5,973 nt of DNA from assembly GCA_002418595.1 (NCBI GenBank), contig DIEK01000124.1, positions 343 through 6,315 on the forward strand, written 5' to 3'. This stretch comes from Candidatus Omnitrophica bacterium UBA5776. Its GTDB lineage: Bacteria; Omnitrophota; Gorgyraeia; Gygaellales; Profunditerraquicolaceae. The translations under genes were made by a program, and so were the position numbers. The notes under the pieces were generated by a model. The model saw only the letters and a program-made list of their open reading frames with translations. It was not told the DNA's origin and searched no databases. Below are positions 1 to 5,973 of this stretch, piece after piece; position 1 is the first letter of the stretch, and each line of letters opens with the position of its first letter.

Positions 1-2696
1 ACCAGATGGCCGTTCACGTGCCTCTATCTCTCGAGGCCCAGATCGAAGTGCGGGTGCTGATGATGTCGGTGAACAACCTTTTTTCGCCCGCCGACGGCCG
101 GCCGATAATTTCTCCTACGCAGGACATCATTCTCGGCGTTTCCTATTTGACGAAAATGAAAGAAGGATGCAGGGGGGAGAACCGTATTTTCGCCGACGCT
201 TCAGAGGTAATAACCGCCTACGAGGATAAGGAGGCGGACCTGCACGCCAAGATCAGGCTGCGCGTAGACCAGTTAATGGACCTTGCCGAAGGCAACAGGA
301 TCGACGGCAGGCAGATCATAGAGACCACCCCCGGCAGGGTCATTTTTAACCGTTTACTGCCGTTCGATTTCGGATTCGTCAACCGGGAGTTGAATAAGGG
401 GCTGGTAGGCAACATAGTCGCCCTCTGCTATAAGCGTTACGGCCACCAGCGCACCATCCAGCTGGTCGACGAGAGCAAGAAGCTCGGGTTTATTCACGCG
501 ACCCTGGGCGGGATATCCATAGGCATGGACGACCTGCTGGTTCCGAAAGAGAAACAGGACGTGCTCAAGGAATCCAAGGCGGAGGTGGCCAAGGTAGAAG
601 AACAGTACCGCCGGGGTATCATTACCGACAGGGAACGCAAGAGCAAGGTTATCGATATCTGGACGCACACAACCGATAAGATATCCGACCTTCTTTTCAA
701 GGAGATGCCCAGGTTCAATCCGATTTTCATCATGGCCGATTCCGGGGCCCGCGGTTCTAAACTGCAGGTCAGGCAGCTGGCCGGCATGCGAGGTCTGATG
801 GCCAAGCCTTCCGGCGAGATCATCGAGAACCCGATTACCGCCAATTTCCGCGAGGGGCTGACGGTCCTCGAGTATTTCATCTCTACGCACGGCGCAAGGA
901 AAGGTCTCGCCGACACGGCCTTGAAGACGGCCGACGCCGGATACCTTACCAGGAGGCTGGTGGATGTAGCGCAGGAGGTGATTATCGAGGAGGAGGACTG
1001 CGGCACTCTGAACGGGATTACAGTCTCGGCAATTATCGAGGGGGACGAAGTGGTGGTCAGCCTCAAAGACCGCATCGCCGGGCGCGTCGCGCTCGATAAC
1101 GTCGTGGACATCATCACGGACGAGGTTATCGTCGAGCAGGGCTCGGAGATCACGGAGGAGAAGGCGGAGATGATCGAGAGGCTCGGCATAGAGCGCATCC
1201 GCATCCGCAGCGTTCTTACCTGCGAATCGGGCAGGGGAGTCTGCTCAAAATGCTACGGCCGCAACCTCGCCAGCGGAAGGCTTGTCGAGGTCGGAGACGC
1301 CGTGGGCGTCGTGGCCGCGCAGAGTATCGGCGAGCCGGGCACGCAGCTGACGATGAGAACGTTCCATATAGGAGGCACGGCGTCCAGGACCGTAGAACAG
1401 TCTCTCTTCAAGTCCAAGAACAAGGGCACGGTAAAATATCACAGCTTGCGCGTCACCGAAAAGAACAAGGAGTTCGTAGTGCTCAACAGGAACGGGAGCA
1501 TCAGCATCAACGACGGACAGGGCAGGGAGTTCGAACGCTATACCGTTCCCCAGGGGGCTTTTATCAGCGTGGCCGACGGGGCGGAGATCAACAAGGGAGT
1601 GCCTTTCGTGCGCTGGGATCCGTATACGATCCCGATCCTGACCGAGGTCGGCGGTAAAGTAAAATACGAGGATATCAAAGAGGGCCAGACCATACAGGAA
1701 GAACTTAATCCGGTCACAAAGTTGACCGAACGCATAGTGGTCGAGCACAAGCAGGAGTTCCATCCGCAGATCGTCATAGCAAGCGCGGCCGGCGAGGTGA
1801 TGGGCATATACCCGATCAGCGTCGGGGCGCATATCCTGGTCAAGGACGGCCAGGCGGTCGACGCCGGAGACATGCTGGCTAAGATACCCAGATTGGTCGT
1901 CAAGACCAGGGATATCACCGGCGGTTTGCCGCGCGTGGCGGAGCTGTTCGAGGCCAGAAGGCCGAAAGACCCGGCCGTTATCAGCGAGATCGACGGGTTC
2001 ATAGAATTCGGCGAGACGAAAAAAGGCCAGAGGGTGATTGTCGTCAAGTCCCCGACAGGGATGTCGAGGGAGTATGTGATCCCGCACGGAAAACATCCCA
2101 ACGTTTACAAGGCGGACAAGGTCGCGGCAGGCCAGCAGCTTACCGACGGACCGGTGGTCCTGCAGGACATCCTGCGCGTCTGCGGCGACAAGGTGTTGCA
2201 GGAGTACCTGGTAAACGAGATACAGGAGGTTTACCGCCTGCAGGGAGTACGCATAAACGACAAGCATATTGAAGTTATCATCAGACAGATGCTTAAAAAG
2301 GTCCGTATCGAAAACGCCGGGGACAGCGAGTTCCTGATGGGGCAGCAGGTGGACAAGTGGACATTCAGGCAGGCTAACGCGGAAGTGCTGAAAAAGGGCG
2401 GCAAACCGGCCTCGGCTACTCCGCTGCTGCTCGGTATCACCAAGGCTTCGCTGACTACGGACAGTTTCATATCCGCGGCAAGCTTCCAGGAGACCACGCG
2501 CGTCCTGACCGAGGCCGCGGCTGCCGGTAAAGAAGACGACCTGTTCGGTCTGAAAGAGAACGTTATCGTGGGACATTTGATCCCGGCAGGAACGGGATTT
2601 CATACCCACCGGGAAATAAAAATGCAAAAGTCAGCAGATGCCGTGCCTGTCGAGGCCGCAGAGCCTGTTGCCGCAGAAGAAACCGTAAAGGAATAA
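1..2696 (+). CDS. rpoC: DNA-directed RNA polymerase subunit beta-prime, 5'-truncated by the window
   Basis: Large catalytic subunit of RNA polymerase, here without its N-terminal part. The reading frame starts at base 3; the ATG at base 6 is internal, because the first residues (QMAVHVPLS) are those that directly follow the Mg-binding NADFDGD loop, which lies just outside the window. Visible in order: the bridge helix, about 846-959 ([11 protein letters not shown], then [15 protein letters not shown]); four zinc-site cysteines at 999-1001, 1221-1223, 1242-1244 and 1251-1253; the trigger-loop motif [16 protein letters not shown] ending at 1376; a large insertion at 1377-1910; the loop return [18 protein letters not shown] from 1911; and the C-terminal conserved block [14 protein letters not shown] near 2475-2520, which contacts omega in known structures. 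The protein ends in an Ala/Glu/Val-rich tail of about 30 residues that looks unconserved. The stop lies 4 bases before rpsL. All key residues in the visible part look intact, with no frameshift. Identity is essentially certain. Confidence 0.98.
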   Translation, partial: QMAVHVPLSLEAQIEVRVLMMSVNNLFSPADGRPIISPTQDIILGVSYLTKMKEGCRGENRIFADASEVITAYEDKEADLHAKIRLRVDQLMDLAEGNRIDGRQIIETTPGRVIFNRLLPFDFGFVNRELNKGLVGNIVALCYKRYGHQRTIQLVDESKKLGFIHATLGGISIGMDDLLVPKEKQDVLKESKAEVAKVEEQYRRGIITDRERKSKVIDIWTHTTDKISDLLFKEMPRFNPIFIMADSGARGSKLQVRQLAGMRGLMAKPSGEIIENPITANFREGLTVLEYFISTHGARKGLADTALKTADAGYLTRRLVDVAQEVIIEEEDCGTLNGITVSAIIEGDEVVVSLKDRIAGRVALDNVVDIITDEVIVEQGSEITEEKAEMIERLGIERIRIRSVLTCESGRGVCSKCYGRNLASGRLVEVGDAVGVVAAQSIGEPGTQLTMRTFHIGGTASRTVEQSLFKSKNKGTVKYHSLRVTEKNKEFVVLNRNGSISINDGQGREFERYTVPQGAFISVADGAEINKGVPFVRWDPYTIPILTEVGGKVKYEDIKEGQTIQEELNPVTKLTERIVVEHKQEFHPQIVIASAAGEVMGIYPISVGAHILVKDGQAVDAGDMLAKIPRLVVKTRDITGGLPRVAELFEARRPKDPAVISEIDGFIEFGETKKGQRVIVVKSPTGMSREYVIPHGKHPNVYKADKVAAGQQLTDGPVVLQDILRVCGDKVLQEYLVNEIQEVYRLQGVRINDKHIEVIIRQMLKKVRIENAGDSEFLMGQQVDKWTFRQANAEVLKKGGKPASATPLLLGITKASLTTDSFISAASFQETTRVLTEAAAAGKEDDLFGLKENVIVGHLIPAGTGFHTHREIKMQKSADAVPVEAAEPVAAEETVKE
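1377..1910 (+). other. Trigger-loop insertion of beta-prime (SI3 / beta-prime-In6 type)
   Basis: About 178 codons lie between the trigger-loop half ending HIGG (1365-1376) and the return strand beginning DITGGLPR (1911). In Firmicutes-type beta-prime these two pieces are nearly contiguous. In E. coli the same point holds SI3, of about 188 residues, built from sandwich-barrel hybrid motifs. This insertion begins like SI3 ([16 protein letters not shown] resembles the E. coli 'VKNKGSIKLSNV' start) and shares blocks such as '[16 protein letters not shown]' and 'AKIPR', so it is homologous and not a separate element. It sits on the polymerase surface near the secondary channel in known structures. 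Boundaries are set by comparison with remembered family sequences and may be off by several residues. Confidence 0.85.
2687..2692 (+). promoter_or_regulatory. Shine-Dalgarno of rpsL inside the rpoC 3' end
   Basis: AAAGGA lies within the last codons of rpoC, 8 bases before the rpsL ATG. Because the ribosome terminating rpoC at 2694-2696 covers this site, rpsL initiation is probably coupled to rpoC translation. Confidence 0.7.
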
Positions 2697-2700
2697 ACAT

Positions 2701-3075
2701 ATGCCGACAATCACACAGCTAATCAGGTTAGGTAGGATCTCCAAGAAAAAGAAGACGAAGTCCCCTGCTTTGAAGGCATGCCCGCAGCGCAGGGGCGTGT
2801 GCCTGCAGGTCAGGACGATGACCCCGAAAAAGCCCAACTCGGCTTTGCGCAAGATCGCCAGGGTCAGGCTCACCACCGGCATAGAAGTCACCGCCTACAT
2901 CCCTGGAGAAGGGCACAATCTTCAGGAGCATTCGATCGTCCTGGTCAGGGGCGGACGCGTCAAGGACCTCCCCGGTGTAAGGTATCATATAGTCAGGGGC
3001 AGTCTCGACGCCGCTGGAGTAAGCGCGCGCAGGAAGTCCCGGTCTAAATACGGCGCCAAAAGGCCTAAAGCTTAA
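2701..3075 (+). CDS. rpsL: 30S ribosomal protein S12
   Basis: S12 sits at the decoding centre on the interface side of the 30S subunit and helps monitor codon-anticodon pairing. The 124 residues match the usual full length (about 123-125). Family hallmarks are visible: MPTITQLIR start, [11 protein letters not shown] at residues 41-51, [13 protein letters not shown] at 66-78, [14 protein letters not shown] at 83-96, and the basic end [10 protein letters not shown]. Lys43 and Lys88, positions where changes give streptomycin resistance or dependence in other bacteria, are wild type. Asp89 is the residue that RimO methylthiolates in E. coli. Two cysteines, Cys27 and Cys34, flank PQRRGV; Cys34 is common in the family and Cys27 is less usual. 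The ATG is chosen for the family start and its Shine-Dalgarno. It lies 4 bases after rpoC and 19 before rpsG. Confidence 0.99.
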   Translation: MPTITQLIRLGRISKKKKTKSPALKACPQRRGVCLQVRTMTPKKPNSALRKIARVRLTTGIEVTAYIPGEGHNLQEHSIVLVRGGRVKDLPGVRYHIVRGSLDAAGVSARRKSRSKYGAKRPKA

Positions 3076-3077
3076 AT

Positions 3078-3082
3078 AGGAG
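3078..3082 (+). promoter_or_regulatory. Shine-Dalgarno of rpsG
   Basis: AGGAG lies just after the rpsL stop, 12 bases before the rpsG ATG. The spacing is longer than the usual 5-9 bases, so initiation from this site may be weaker or may rely on ribosomes finishing rpsL. Confidence 0.6.
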
Positions 3083-3094
3083 CGTAGCAGCGAT

Positions 3095-3565
3095 ATGAGA
3101 AGAAGAAAGGCACAAGAAAAGGAAATAGCGGCTGATCCGAAGTTCAACAGCAAGATCGTCGGCAAGTTCATAAATATGGTGATGTATGAGGGCAAGAAGG
3201 CTGTTGCGGAGAGCATAGTATACGGGGCGTTCGAGATAGTGAGGCAACACTTGAACGAGCCCGATGTCCTCAAGATATTCCACAAGTCGATAGAGAACGC
3301 CAGGCCCAGGCTGGAAGTCAAACCCCGCAGGGTCGGCGGCGCCACTTATCAGGTCCCGATCGAAGTCCGGCAGGAGCGCGGCACCTCCATAGCCCTGCGC
3401 TGGATAAGGGATTTCGCCCGCGGCAAGAAAGGCAAGTCCATGGATCAGAGGCTGGCCGATGAGATCATCGCGGCCTATAAAAACGAAGGCTCGAGCATAA
3501 AGAAGAGGGACGATACCCACAAAATGGCTGAGTCCAACAAGGCTTTTGCCCATTTCAGGTGGTAA
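3095..3565 (+). CDS. rpsG: 30S ribosomal protein S7
   Basis: S7 is a primary 16S rRNA-binding protein that nucleates assembly of the 30S head and lies beside the E and P sites. The protein has 156 residues and ends in AHFRW, the common bacterial length; it lacks the C-terminal extension of E. coli K-type S7. Visible hallmarks: a basic N-terminus (MRRRK) followed by [14 protein letters not shown] at residues 14-27, [11 protein letters not shown] at 33-43, the RNA-binding hairpin [17 protein letters not shown] at 75-91, then ALRWI, and [21 protein letters not shown] at the end. The ATG at 3095 gives the family-typical N-terminus. The gene lies 19 bases after rpsL and 10 before fusA. In E. coli S7 represses its own operon through the rpsL-rpsG gap; the gap here is too short to hold that structure. 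Confidence 0.98.
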   Translation: MRRRKAQEKEIAADPKFNSKIVGKFINMVMYEGKKAVAESIVYGAFEIVRQHLNEPDVLKIFHKSIENARPRLEVKPRRVGGATYQVPIEVRQERGTSIALRWIRDFARGKKGKSMDQRLADEIIAAYKNEGSSIKKRDDTHKMAESNKAFAHFRW

Positions 3566-3568
3566 GGG
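3563..3568 (+). promoter_or_regulatory. Shine-Dalgarno of fusA overlapping the rpsG stop
   Basis: TAAGGG starts at the rpsG stop codon itself (TAA at 3563-3565) and ends 7 bases before the ATG at 3576. This site decides the fusA start against an in-frame TTG at 3546, and its overlap with the stop suggests termination-coupled initiation. Confidence 0.7.
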
Positions 3569-3575
3569 AAAGAAT

Positions 3576-5669
3576 ATGGCCAGACAGATACCTTTAGATA
3601 AATTAAGGAATATCGGTATCATCGCGCACATTGATGCCGGGAAGACCACCACTACCGAACGTATTCTTTTCTATACCGGTAAGACTTATAAGATCGGGGA
3701 AGTGCACGACGGCAACGCCGTCATGGACTGGATGCCGCAGGAGCAGGAGCGCGGCATTACCATCACCGCGGCCGCCACCACCTGCCGTTGGAAGGATTGT
3801 TTCATCAATATAATCGACACCCCCGGACACGTGGATTTTACCGTGGAGGTGGAGCGTTCGCTCAAGGTTCTCGACGGAGCCGTGGTGGTTTTTTGCGGAG
3901 TCGGCGGAGTGGAGCCGCAGTCCGAGACGGTCTGGCGCCAGGCAGAACGTTACCATGTCCCGCGCATAGCCTATATCAACAAGATGGACAGGACCGGCAG
4001 CAGCATGCGCGAGGTGATCAAACAGATACACGATAAACTCGGGGCGAATGCCGCGGCCATACAATTCAATTACGGCCAGGAGGAGAACTTCAAGGGCATT
4101 CTGGATCTTATAGAGAAGAAGACCGTTATTTACAAGGATGACCTTGGAAAAGAACAGGAGGTCGTCCCGGGGTGGCCGGATGAATTGAAGGCCGAGGCCG
4201 AGCGCCTGCGCAGCGAAATGCTGGAGAGGCTTTCCGAGGCGGACGACGGGATTATGGAGAAATATCTCGGCGGTCAGGAGATCGGGGCCGAGGAGATAAA
4301 AAAGGCAGTGCGCAAAGGCGTGATCGAGAATAAATTCGTGCCGGTGCTCTGCGGCACCTCTTTCAAGAACAAAGGCGTGCAGCTGCTGCTGAACGCGGTA
4401 TGCGACTACTTGCCTTCGCCCCTCGACCTGCCGCCCATTAAAGGGACAAAGCCGGACAGCGGGGATTTCGAGGAGATCAAGACCGAAGACGACGCGCCTC
4501 TGACCGCGTTGTGCTTCAAGATAGCTACCGATCCGTTCGTGGGAAAACTGAATTATACCAGGGTTTACGCCGGGACGCTGACTTCCGGGACGTATATTTA
4601 TAACGCCGCTCGAAGGGTGAAGGAGCGCGTGACCAAGCTTTTGAAGATGCATTCCAACCGTCAGGAGATAATAGAAGCGGCTTACGCCGGGGACATCGTG
4701 GCCGTAGTGGGGCTGAAGGATACCAAGACAGGAGACACCCTTTGCAACGAGAACAACCAGATCCTGCTGGAAGCGATGAAATTCCCGGAGCCGGTGCTTT
4801 CGCAGTCTATCGAGCCTAAGACCAAGAGCGATCAGGAACGGCTCGGCATGTCGCTGCACAAACTCTCCGAGGAAGACCCGACTTTCCGCATCACTTATAA
4901 CCAGGAGACCGGCCAGACCTTGATGTCGGGGATGGGACAGCTGCATCTGGAGATCATCACCGACCGTCTTCTGCGCGAGTTCAACGTGGATGTGCAGGTG
5001 GGTGTGCCTCAGGTAGCTTACCGCGAGACCGTGCGCCAGAAGGCGAACGTGACCGGAAAGTTTATCCAGCAGAGCGGCGGCCGCGGCCAGTACGGACACG
5101 TGGTCATAGATGTGGAACCGCAGGAAGCTCCCGGCCTGGGGGTCACTTTCGAGAACAAGATAAAAGGCGGAGCGATCCCGCAGGAGTATATCCCGGCCGT
5201 GAAACAGGGTATCTTTGAGACGGCGAAAAGCGGCATCCTCGCCGGTTATCCGGTCACCGATATAAAAGTCACCCTGGTTGACGGTTCGTATCACGACGTC
5301 GATTCATCCGAGATGTCGTTCAAGATGGCGGCAAGCATCGGGTTGAAAGAGGGTTTGGCGAAGGCGAAGTCGTTCCTGCTTGAGCCGATCATGGACCTGG
5401 AGGCGACCACCCCGGAGGAATTCATGGGAGCGGTCATCGGCGACCTCAGTTCTCGGCGCGCCAAGATCATCTCGATAACTCCCAGAAGCAACGTAAGGGC
5501 TATAAGAGCGCACGTGCCGTTGTCGGAGGTGTTCAATTACGCTACCGTGTTGAGATCCTTGACACAAGGGCGCGCGTCTTATACAATGGAACCTTCGTTC
5601 TACGCCGAGGTGCCTTCACATATATCAGAAAAAATAGTGGCAGGGATAAGTTCACGCAAGGGTGCATAA
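3576..5669 (+). CDS. fusA: Elongation factor G (EF-G)
   Basis: EF-G is the cytoplasmic translocase GTPase that moves tRNAs and mRNA after peptide bond formation and, with RRF, helps recycle ribosomes. The 697 residues fall in the usual range (about 690-705). The G domain shows P-loop AHIDAGKT at 17-24, switch I RGITI at 59-63, DTPGH at 81-85, NKMD at 135-138 and TSFK at 261-264. Domain II follows from about 290 ([13 protein letters not shown]), then domain III. Domain IV has GGRGQYGHV and the tip loop GSYHDVDSS with His573, equivalent to E. coli His583, needed for translocation. Domain V contains [13 protein letters not shown] and [13 protein letters not shown] sequence near the end. All catalytic motifs are canonical, so this looks like the main translational EF-G and not a TetM-like or EF-G2 paralogue. 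The ATG at 3576 ([15 protein letters not shown]) matches the family. It lies 10 bases after rpsG and 21 before tuf. Confidence 0.99.
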   Translation: MARQIPLDKLRNIGIIAHIDAGKTTTTERILFYTGKTYKIGEVHDGNAVMDWMPQEQERGITITAAATTCRWKDCFINIIDTPGHVDFTVEVERSLKVLDGAVVVFCGVGGVEPQSETVWRQAERYHVPRIAYINKMDRTGSSMREVIKQIHDKLGANAAAIQFNYGQEENFKGILDLIEKKTVIYKDDLGKEQEVVPGWPDELKAEAERLRSEMLERLSEADDGIMEKYLGGQEIGAEEIKKAVRKGVIENKFVPVLCGTSFKNKGVQLLLNAVCDYLPSPLDLPPIKGTKPDSGDFEEIKTEDDAPLTALCFKIATDPFVGKLNYTRVYAGTLTSGTYIYNAARRVKERVTKLLKMHSNRQEIIEAAYAGDIVAVVGLKDTKTGDTLCNENNQILLEAMKFPEPVLSQSIEPKTKSDQERLGMSLHKLSEEDPTFRITYNQETGQTLMSGMGQLHLEIITDRLLREFNVDVQVGVPQVAYRETVRQKANVTGKFIQQSGGRGQYGHVVIDVEPQEAPGLGVTFENKIKGGAIPQEYIPAVKQGIFETAKSGILAGYPVTDIKVTLVDGSYHDVDSSEMSFKMAASIGLKEGLAKAKSFLLEPIMDLEATTPEEFMGAVIGDLSSRRAKIISITPRSNVRAIRAHVPLSEVFNYATVLRSLTQGRASYTMEPSFYAEVPSHISEKIVAGISSRKGA
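5559..5587 (+). promoter_or_regulatory. Candidate sigma-70 promoter for tuf inside the fusA 3' end
   Basis: TTGACA (5559-5564, exact -35 consensus) is followed after 17 bases by TACAAT (5582-5587, five of six -10 consensus). Transcription would start near 5594, giving a leader of about 97 bases before the tuf ATG. Both boxes use ACA for threonine (in LTQ and YTM). I count only about four ACA codons among roughly 46 threonines in fusA, which are mostly ACC, so two of them falling in the boxes is suggestive. The amino acids here are conserved, so part of the match could be forced by coding. Internal tufA promoters within fusA are known in E. coli; the function here is inferred. Confidence 0.5.
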
Positions 5670-5677
5670 TTAAACTT

Positions 5678-5686
5678 AGGAGGTGA
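5678..5686 (+). promoter_or_regulatory. Very strong Shine-Dalgarno of tuf
   Basis: AGGAGGTGA is complementary over nine contiguous bases to the standard bacterial 16S rRNA 3' end. The AGGAGG core ends 7 bases before the ATG at 5691. It is much stronger than the sites before rpsL, rpsG and fusA, in line with the high EF-Tu output expected. Confidence 0.85.
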
Positions 5687-5690
5687 CGTA

Positions 5691-5973
5691 ATGGCTAAAG
5701 AGAAGTTTGTGAGAAGTAAACCGCACGCGAACATAGGTACAATCGGCCACATCGATCACGGCAAGACCACCCTGACGGCAGCCATTACCCATGTTCTTTC
5801 GAAAATGGGAAAAGCGCAGGCAAGGGAATATGCCGATATCGCCAAGGGCGGCACGGTAAGGGACGAGACCAAGGTTGTCACGATTTCGGTCGCCCACGTG
5901 GAATACGAGACCGACAACAGGCATTACGCGCATATCGACTGCCCGGGGCACGCGGATTACATCAAGAACATGA
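5691..5973 (+). CDS. tuf: Elongation factor Tu (EF-Tu), 3'-truncated by the window
   Basis: EF-Tu is the GTPase that delivers aminoacyl-tRNA to the ribosomal A site. Only 94 codons are present, covering the start of the G domain. The N-terminus [19 protein letters not shown]-loop GHIDHGKT at 19-26 and DCPGH at 83-87 are typical, with His87 equivalent to the catalytic His84 of E. coli. Switch I is not typical: residues 47-65 read [19 protein letters not shown] where most EF-Tu have the pattern Y-x-x-I-D-x-A-P-E-E-(K/R)-A-R-G-I-T-I. The segment is two residues longer, lacks the RG of RGITI (K61, V62, V63 instead) but keeps the Mg-coordinating threonine (T64), followed by a normal HVEYET. A paralogue such as SelB or CysN is unlikely given the N-terminus and position after fusA. 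Gene identity is very secure; only the switch I variant is odd. Confidence 0.97.
   Translation, partial: MAKEKFVRSKPHANIGTIGHIDHGKTTLTAAITHVLSKMGKAQAREYADIAKGGTVRDETKVVTISVAHVEYETDNRHYAHIDCPGHADYIKNM

Noticed and set aside
1250..1657. Arg/Gln-rich open frame on the plus strand inside rpoC
   Set aside because: An out-of-frame reading of rpoC; its composition is typical of a frame-shifted GC-rich gene.
1245..2627. Open frame of 460 codons on the minus strand opposite rpoC
   Set aside because: Same reason: antisense of a conserved gene, unrecognisable protein, no convincing start signal.
3546..3575. TTG start that would extend EF-G by ten residues
   Set aside because: The extra residues come from the rpsG 3' end and have no family match; the ATG at 3576 gives the standard EF-G N-terminus and has its own Shine-Dalgarno.
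4578..4604. Possible promoter CTGACT ... TATAAC inside fusA
   Set aside because: The -35 matches only four of six and the spacer is 15 bases; no gene start follows within a sensible distance.
3603..5294. Open frame of 563 codons on the minus strand opposite fusA
   Set aside because: It is a shadow caused by the codon bias of fusA (few codons whose complement is a stop in that register). The translation is low-complexity, Leu/His/Arg-rich, with no recognisable family.
5670..5690. Possible terminator between fusA and tuf
   Set aside because: The 21-base gap is filled by the Shine-Dalgarno region and holds no hairpin or T-run.
5829..5885. Frameshift as the cause of the odd EF-Tu switch I
   Set aside because: The +1 frame across the segment contains a stop and does not restore RGITI; conserved Y-x-D-I before and VTI-x-V-x-HVEYET after are in the same frame, and the peptide resembles a natural variant I recall.
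1..5973. A novel accessory system (defence, mobile or biosynthetic)
   Set aside because: Every base is accounted for by conserved housekeeping genes and their short spacers; there is no foreign gene, inverted repeat or composition shift.

Overview
The window is a slice of the bacterial transcription/translation core. It reads entirely on the + strand as rpoC (3' part) - rpsL - rpsG - fusA - tuf (5' part), i.e. the end of the rpoBC unit joined directly to the str operon. Both ends cut a gene: base 1 falls at the RNA polymerase active-site loop of beta-prime, and base 5973 falls at codon 95 of EF-Tu. Coding density is close to total. The four gaps are 4, 19, 10 and 21 bases, so there is no non-coding stretch to describe and no visible terminator. 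No RNA gene, mobile element, CRISPR array or long repeat was seen.

Organism: clearly bacterial, moderately GC-rich, with frequent AGG (Arg) and ATA (Ile) codons for that composition. Beta-prime carries a large insertion of about 178 residues in the trigger loop (the SI3/beta-prime-In6 position), a trait of many Gram-negative-type phyla and absent from typical Firmicutes. The EF-Tu N-terminus has an unusual switch I, which I recall from Planctomycetes and related lineages. Together with the S12 sequence this suggests a member of the PVC group or a neighbour such as Omnitrophota. That placement is an inference from memory of families, not from a search.

Layout: bases 1-2696 encode the C-terminal two thirds of beta-prime (bridge helix, second zinc site, trigger loop with insertion, C-terminal omega-binding end). 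Bases 2701-3075 encode ribosomal protein S12, 3095-3565 S7, 3576-5669 elongation factor G, and 5691-5973 the start of EF-Tu. The products supply RNA polymerase, the 30S decoding and head proteins, and the two main elongation GTPases. Tight spacing suggests co-transcription and translational coupling. A near-consensus sigma-70 promoter inside the end of fusA (5559-5587), followed by a near-perfect Shine-Dalgarno before tuf, would let EF-Tu be made in excess of the rest.

No novel multi-gene system is present. The two observations most worth a second look are the non-canonical switch I of EF-Tu and the intragenic promoter candidate for tuf.
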